Assembly: GCA_021014325.1 (NCBI GenBank)
Contig: CM037474.1
Span: 21,818,488 to 21,882,487 of the forward strand
DNA length: 64,000 nucleotides
Reading direction: 5' to 3'
Origin: Plazaster borealis
Taxonomy: Eukaryota > Echinodermata > Asteroidea > Forcipulatida > Labidiasteridae
In this document: one piece after another, positions 60,964-64,000 of the stretch
Layout: each line of letters starts with the position of its first letter
Position numbering within the stretch: position 1 is the stretch's first letter
The notes under the pieces: generated by a model
Told to the model about the DNA's origin: nothing
Seen by the model: the letters and a program-made list of their open reading frames with translations, nothing else
Databases searched by the model: none
Made by a program: the position numbers and the translations under genes

Positions 60964-62748
60964 CAATGACTTTGGCAATGTATACGTTGACAAAATGTTT
61001 TGGATAAGGTTCACAAGTTACATTAGTTATTTCATATTAAAGGAATCAGTGGCGTAACCAGGGGCGGCCGCAGCTCCCCCCGCTCAGAACCCTTGCTCCC
61101 CTCTTGCCCCCAAATGAGATCGAAAAATGCACAAATGAATGCTTCCATACATACCCCACCACAAATAGCCCCACGAATTATGTATTTTCCCCCGCTTGAC
61201 CTCCTCCCACAACGAACATTTCTGGTTACGCCACTGAAAGGATAGCCTGAACATCTGACGTCACATTTCGAGGCTCGTGAACAACGCCAGATACCTGCCA
61301 GATCCTGGCCGGATCCTGCCAGATGTACCTTTGACCTCACATTCATTTCACATGGATCGCAGTAAATTCACACATACTGTACATTTACACATATGCCTTC
61401 ATTGAATAAAACAACATTACATGCAAGTTTTTTGTTATGCACACGCTGCATGCAGACGACCGAAAGTGCAAGCTGACAAATTACATCACCTCGGACCAAT
61501 CATAACACAGATATGGAAAGCTTACGTCACTGCATGTTTATCAAATGAAATCATTGTATCCAATGACCAGTGCCTGTCTTTGTCCTTGCGGATAAAGACA
61601 GGGGACCAGTCTACTCAAAGGATTACTCTTAATGTGAGACTTTTGGGGACGCTGGGTGGCAGCAGACTTTAATCGTTTTCCGAAATGTGCGCACGCTCGG
61701 AACTACACGTGAATAATAGAAACGCGCTTGGTCCATTAGCCTTTTTGAGATATGGTGGACACTATAGGAGTGCACTGTATGATTTGGGTGTTTACAGAAA
61801 AATTTACCCAAACCAAATAGTGTTATAGTCATGTGTCCACCATATCTCAAAAAGGCTTATGGAGGTCGGTGTGTCTGTTTTAATATTCGCTACCTTATGG
61901 AGACCGATGACAAAAACAAAAGGGAAAAGGGCAGGTCTCCATAGAGGAATTCTGAAGACTGGAATGCTCCACAAGAATTGTTGTGTAAAAAGCCTACAAA
62001 AAAGATGTCTCCATAGGGATGTAAACATTACAATGTGCACTGTCACCTAGTTTGCCAAAGTCTGTCATTTTCTGAATTATTTAACCGTGGAAATCCTGTC
62101 GTGAGCTCGCATCGCCCAATCTAGGGCACTTTGCAGGTGTGAAGGAAAGCCTGCAGTTAGAAGCCATTTCCCGCCCGACGATGTACTGTCAGTGTATGGT
62201 CGTCATAACATACATGAGAGCACAAACCTTTATAATAACAAATCGATGGGGGTGTAAAACGCGGCAATATGGTTCAGTGCTCCATAAGTGCTTTAGGCCT
62301 ATAAAAATAAACATAGATCCATTAACATTTGTGTTAAAATAACTCACAAGTAAGATGTCGACATTCCGAGATAAATTTTCTCTGGATGATAACATCCTGA
62401 AAGTGTCGAGAACCAGATAAATTATTCTTGGGAAGACAACGTCCCACTTTCACGATTTCGTCATCCCGTGATTTCTGTATACAGATATCACTACTTACAT
62501 TAATTATGTCATCATCCTGCAGTAAATTATGTTAAGATCTCAACAAGTTTGATGGCACTTCCAGAGCTCCGTAACAGTCCTTGTTCAGACTCAATACTTT
62601 GTCAATAATTTTCTATTTGCTTGAAAGGGAAAATGACGCTAAGATGGTTAAGCTATTCAGCGCAATAGACGCAGCTCAAGCCGGCGACAAGTACAAAGTA
62701 AAGGGTGACCTCCTTTTCGACGTGACGACGTTTAGGGCCAAGAAACAG
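59526..62748 (+). CDS. Unrecognised gene, first three predicted exons (continues to the right)
   Basis: Exons 59526-59942, 60555-60634 and 62628-62748 have consistent phases (0, then 2, then 0) and good splice sites: donors AGA/gtaagt, GAC/gtaagt and CAG/gtgcgt, acceptors 'cttatcaacag' and 'tgcttgaaag'. Exon 1 (139 codons from MEVGMTKKYNERPLPP) is Arg/Ser-rich and looks disordered. Exon 2 gives KLHTLAKIIMLLLRMCRTYI, a hydrophobic-basic helix. Exon 3 gives KMVKLFSAIDAAQ and LLFDVTTFRAKK. The style of exons 2-3 recalls the N-terminal part of cyclic-nucleotide-binding-domain proteins such as CNBD2, but this is a guess and no such domain lies in the window. The second intron contains SINE, LINE and MITE debris. 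A 176-codon minus-strand frame overlaps exon 1 and is taken as its shadow. Confidence 0.5.
60100..60450 (+). mobile_element. tRNA-derived SINE, family C (two pieces)
   Basis: 'cggaggtcgcaggttcaagt' at about 60127 is a box B region; then 60240-60450 gives the 5' side ('gaacaaagatttgacaaaat') and box A GTAGCTCAGTTGGTATAGAG, ending in 'gctctggtcaa'. Both match the copy at 40808-41045. The first piece overlaps the intron after exon 1 of the unrecognised gene. Confidence 0.65.
60694..60962 (+). mobile_element. CR1/L2-like LINE 3' end with (ATT)n tail
   Basis: The open frame SKRSFSYAAPFLWNSLPVHI and onward ends at the stop 60823-60825 (SLFKTHLFDAAYL). A short 3' UTR with 'cattaggcgctttacaaatg' follows, then (ATT)n at about 60929-60962. 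It is a 5'-truncated insertion. Confidence 0.8.
61047..61236. mobile_element. hAT-like MITE
   Basis: Terminal repeats CAGTGGCGTAACCAG and its inverse CTGGTTACGCCACTG. Flanks AAAGGAAT (61039-61046) and AAAGGATA (61237-61244) agree at six of eight positions, as an aged 8-bp target duplication. It is 190 bp with no coding capacity. CAG...CTG ends with an 8-bp duplication fit the hAT superfamily. Confidence 0.75.
61560..61625. repeat. Small foldback repeat (as at 11400-11560)
   Basis: 'gaccagtgcctgtctttgtc' faces 'ataaagacaggggaccagtc', matching the pair at 11465-11520. Confidence 0.55.
61735..61861. repeat. Inverted repeat with 25-base arms
   Basis: AGCCTTTTTGAGATATGGTG at the left and CACCATATCTCAAAAAGGCT at the right pair exactly over 20 bases, with some extension by G-U type or near matches. 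The inner part 'gatttgggtgtttacag' also faces 'tacccaaacc'. A long hairpin could form. Confidence 0.75.
61870..62580. other. Intron 2 of the unrecognised gene, no further element seen
   Basis: Contains only short open frames. Inverse short phrases near 62390-62460 may be a decayed hairpin. No gene. Confidence 0.35.
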
Positions 62749-62809
62749 GTGCGTGTTGTCTGCAACTTTGAATAATTGATGAATTTGCGTGTATTGCATT
62801 AAGGACAGT

Positions 62810-63202
62810 CTGGATTGTATACGTTTGGTAATTGGAACCAACTGTTTGTTCCAATCCTAGTTGTAGACATATGCCATAAAATAACCCGTGAAAATTTCAT
62901 TTCAAAAGGTGGTAGCGTTTTTGAGATAATATTGACGAAAATGGAGCTGTTATGTCCACGCACAGGAAGAATAATCTGCAATTGGAAAACAAATCTGAGA
63001 AACGTTTTTGACAGAAACGCTTCTCAGATTCAAATTTTGTTGGGATAAAAACTGATATCTTTTTCCATAACCACGTTACTTTAAAGTGAAATGTTTCTCA
63101 AAATGCTTTATACTATCCAAAGCTGCTGTACTTCTTACCAAGTAAGTTTTTATTGCCATGAATTTTATGAGTAGTTACCAAACGTATACAAACCCTTTAA
63201 AG
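62810..63202. repeat. Foldback MITE, subfamily FB2b
   Basis: Left end 'ggattgtatacgtttggtaa', right end 'accaaacgtatacaaaccct'. The apex is AGAAACGTTTTTGACAGAAA, and arms hold 'acaggaagaataatctgcaa'. It meets a further foldback at a TTTAAAG junction. Confidence 0.85.
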
Positions 63203-63660
63203 ATAGGTTCATATTTTGTTAATGACCCCAAGCAAAAGTGTGTAATTTCTTTCCGAAAGCTTATCTGAGGGTTGGTGTCCGTTTGTCTCTTAGTAAGCAT
63301 TGGGGGGGGGGGGGCGAAATTATTTCGTTTGAAATGCCCCCGTTTGATTAGAAATCAATAACAACATTTGGATCTGAGAAACGATTCATGCATGAATCGT
63401 TTATCAGATTTCTGAGGGTTGGTGTCCGTTTGCGAATGCTGCGGCCAGAGAGGTGGTTCAATTCCGCTGTCACCTCGCTAAACGTGGATGGGTTCTACGT
63501 TCTTGTGAAAATACCGTGACCCTTTTTGCTGTTTTCTCAACAAGTACCGGTAGTTAAGCTAAAACTTTCACATGTTACTTTTATTGTATCTGTCTATAAT
63601 TTTGCCAATAAATTTGCATTATGTAGACAAAAACCAACCTATGACCCATACCTTTAAAGA
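63198..63660. repeat. Foldback element related to FB2
   Basis: Left end AAAGATAGGTTCATATTTTG; right end 'acctatgacccatacctttaa', a partial inverse (one base over-quoted). The apex is a perfect palindrome AAACGATTCATGCATGAATCGTTT. A phrase 'tgagggttggtgtccgtttg' occurs twice, at about 63268 and 63414. Confidence 0.65.
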
Positions 63661-63802
63661 TCTTTACAAACGGAACTGGAGGGGCGGGGCAATCAGCTAA
63701 AAACGGAGAAGCGTGACGAATAAGATGTGTGGGAGATTGTTCAATTTATACGCCATGTACTTTTGATGGGAATGGCATTCAATGTTCTTTCCTGGAGCTG
63801 CT

Positions 63803-64000
63803 TAAAGGCGCTGTACACGTTTGGTAATTGTCAAAGACCAGTATTCTCACTTGGTGTATCCCAACATGCATAAAATAACAAGCCTGTGAAAATTTGGGCT
63901 CAATTGGTCATCGAAGTTGCAAGAAAATGATGAAAGAAAAAACACCCTTGTTGTACAAATTTGTGTGTTTTCAGATAGGAATAAAAACTTCTTACAAGAA
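63803..64000. repeat. Foldback MITE, family FB2 (cut by the right edge)
   Basis: Begins AAAGGCGCTGTACACGTTTG and follows the usual arm ('tcatcgaagttgcaagaaaa', 'acacccttgttgtacaaatt') up to the apex start at the window edge. Confidence 0.9.

Overview
This is animal nuclear DNA. Genes are split by GT-AG introns, intergenic and intronic space is packed with transposable elements, and no bacterial-style operon occurs. AT-rich composition, a ciliary dynein-assembly gene, a secreted C-type lectin, BEL/Pao and Tx1-like retroelements and many hairpin MITEs point to a marine invertebrate deuterostome. I favour an echinoderm, possibly a sea star; that is inference, not shown.

Host genes. (1) Minus strand, 460-6282: the first five coding exons of ZMYND10, with the rest beyond the left edge. 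(2) Plus strand, 8068-8820: an intronless gene for a secreted protein with a C-type lectin domain and a PAN/apple-like domain, with a TATA box and a nearby poly(A) signal. (3) Plus strand, 38052-51378: a complete four-exon DCPS gene (scavenger mRNA decapping enzyme, 341 codons) with an intact histidine triad. (4) Plus strand, 59526-62748: three exons of an unrecognised gene whose splice phases agree; it continues to the right.

Mobile DNA. A 5.7 kb LINE of the L1/Tx1 type lies on the minus strand at 14.5-20.2 kb, broken by frameshifts. A full-length BEL/Pao LTR retrotransposon (43195-50363, minus strand) sits in DCPS intron 3 with near-identical LTRs and a 5-bp target duplication. It landed inside an older CR1/L2-like LINE remnant. 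Several families of long foldback MITEs, tRNA-derived SINEs (three families), hAT-like and piggyBac-like MITEs and CR1-like 3' ends fill most other space. A roughly 2 kb repeat unit recurs in parts at 11.9-13.9, 23.3-25.3 and 35.75-36.5 kb.

Satellite. From 26.67 to 35.54 kb runs an 8.9 kb tandem array of a 32-bp unit with 27-bp and other variants, arranged in a higher-order pattern (marker spacings of 555, 587 and 743 bp recur). It abuts a candidate 350-bp LTR with a polypurine tract.

The host genes are unrelated in function and do not form a pathway. I found no convincing new multi-gene system. The most unusual items are the higher-order satellite, the foldback elements that insert end-to-end and carry different perfect palindromes at their apex, and the nested insertion in DCPS. 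All coordinates and matches come from reading the sequence by eye; none was checked by database search.
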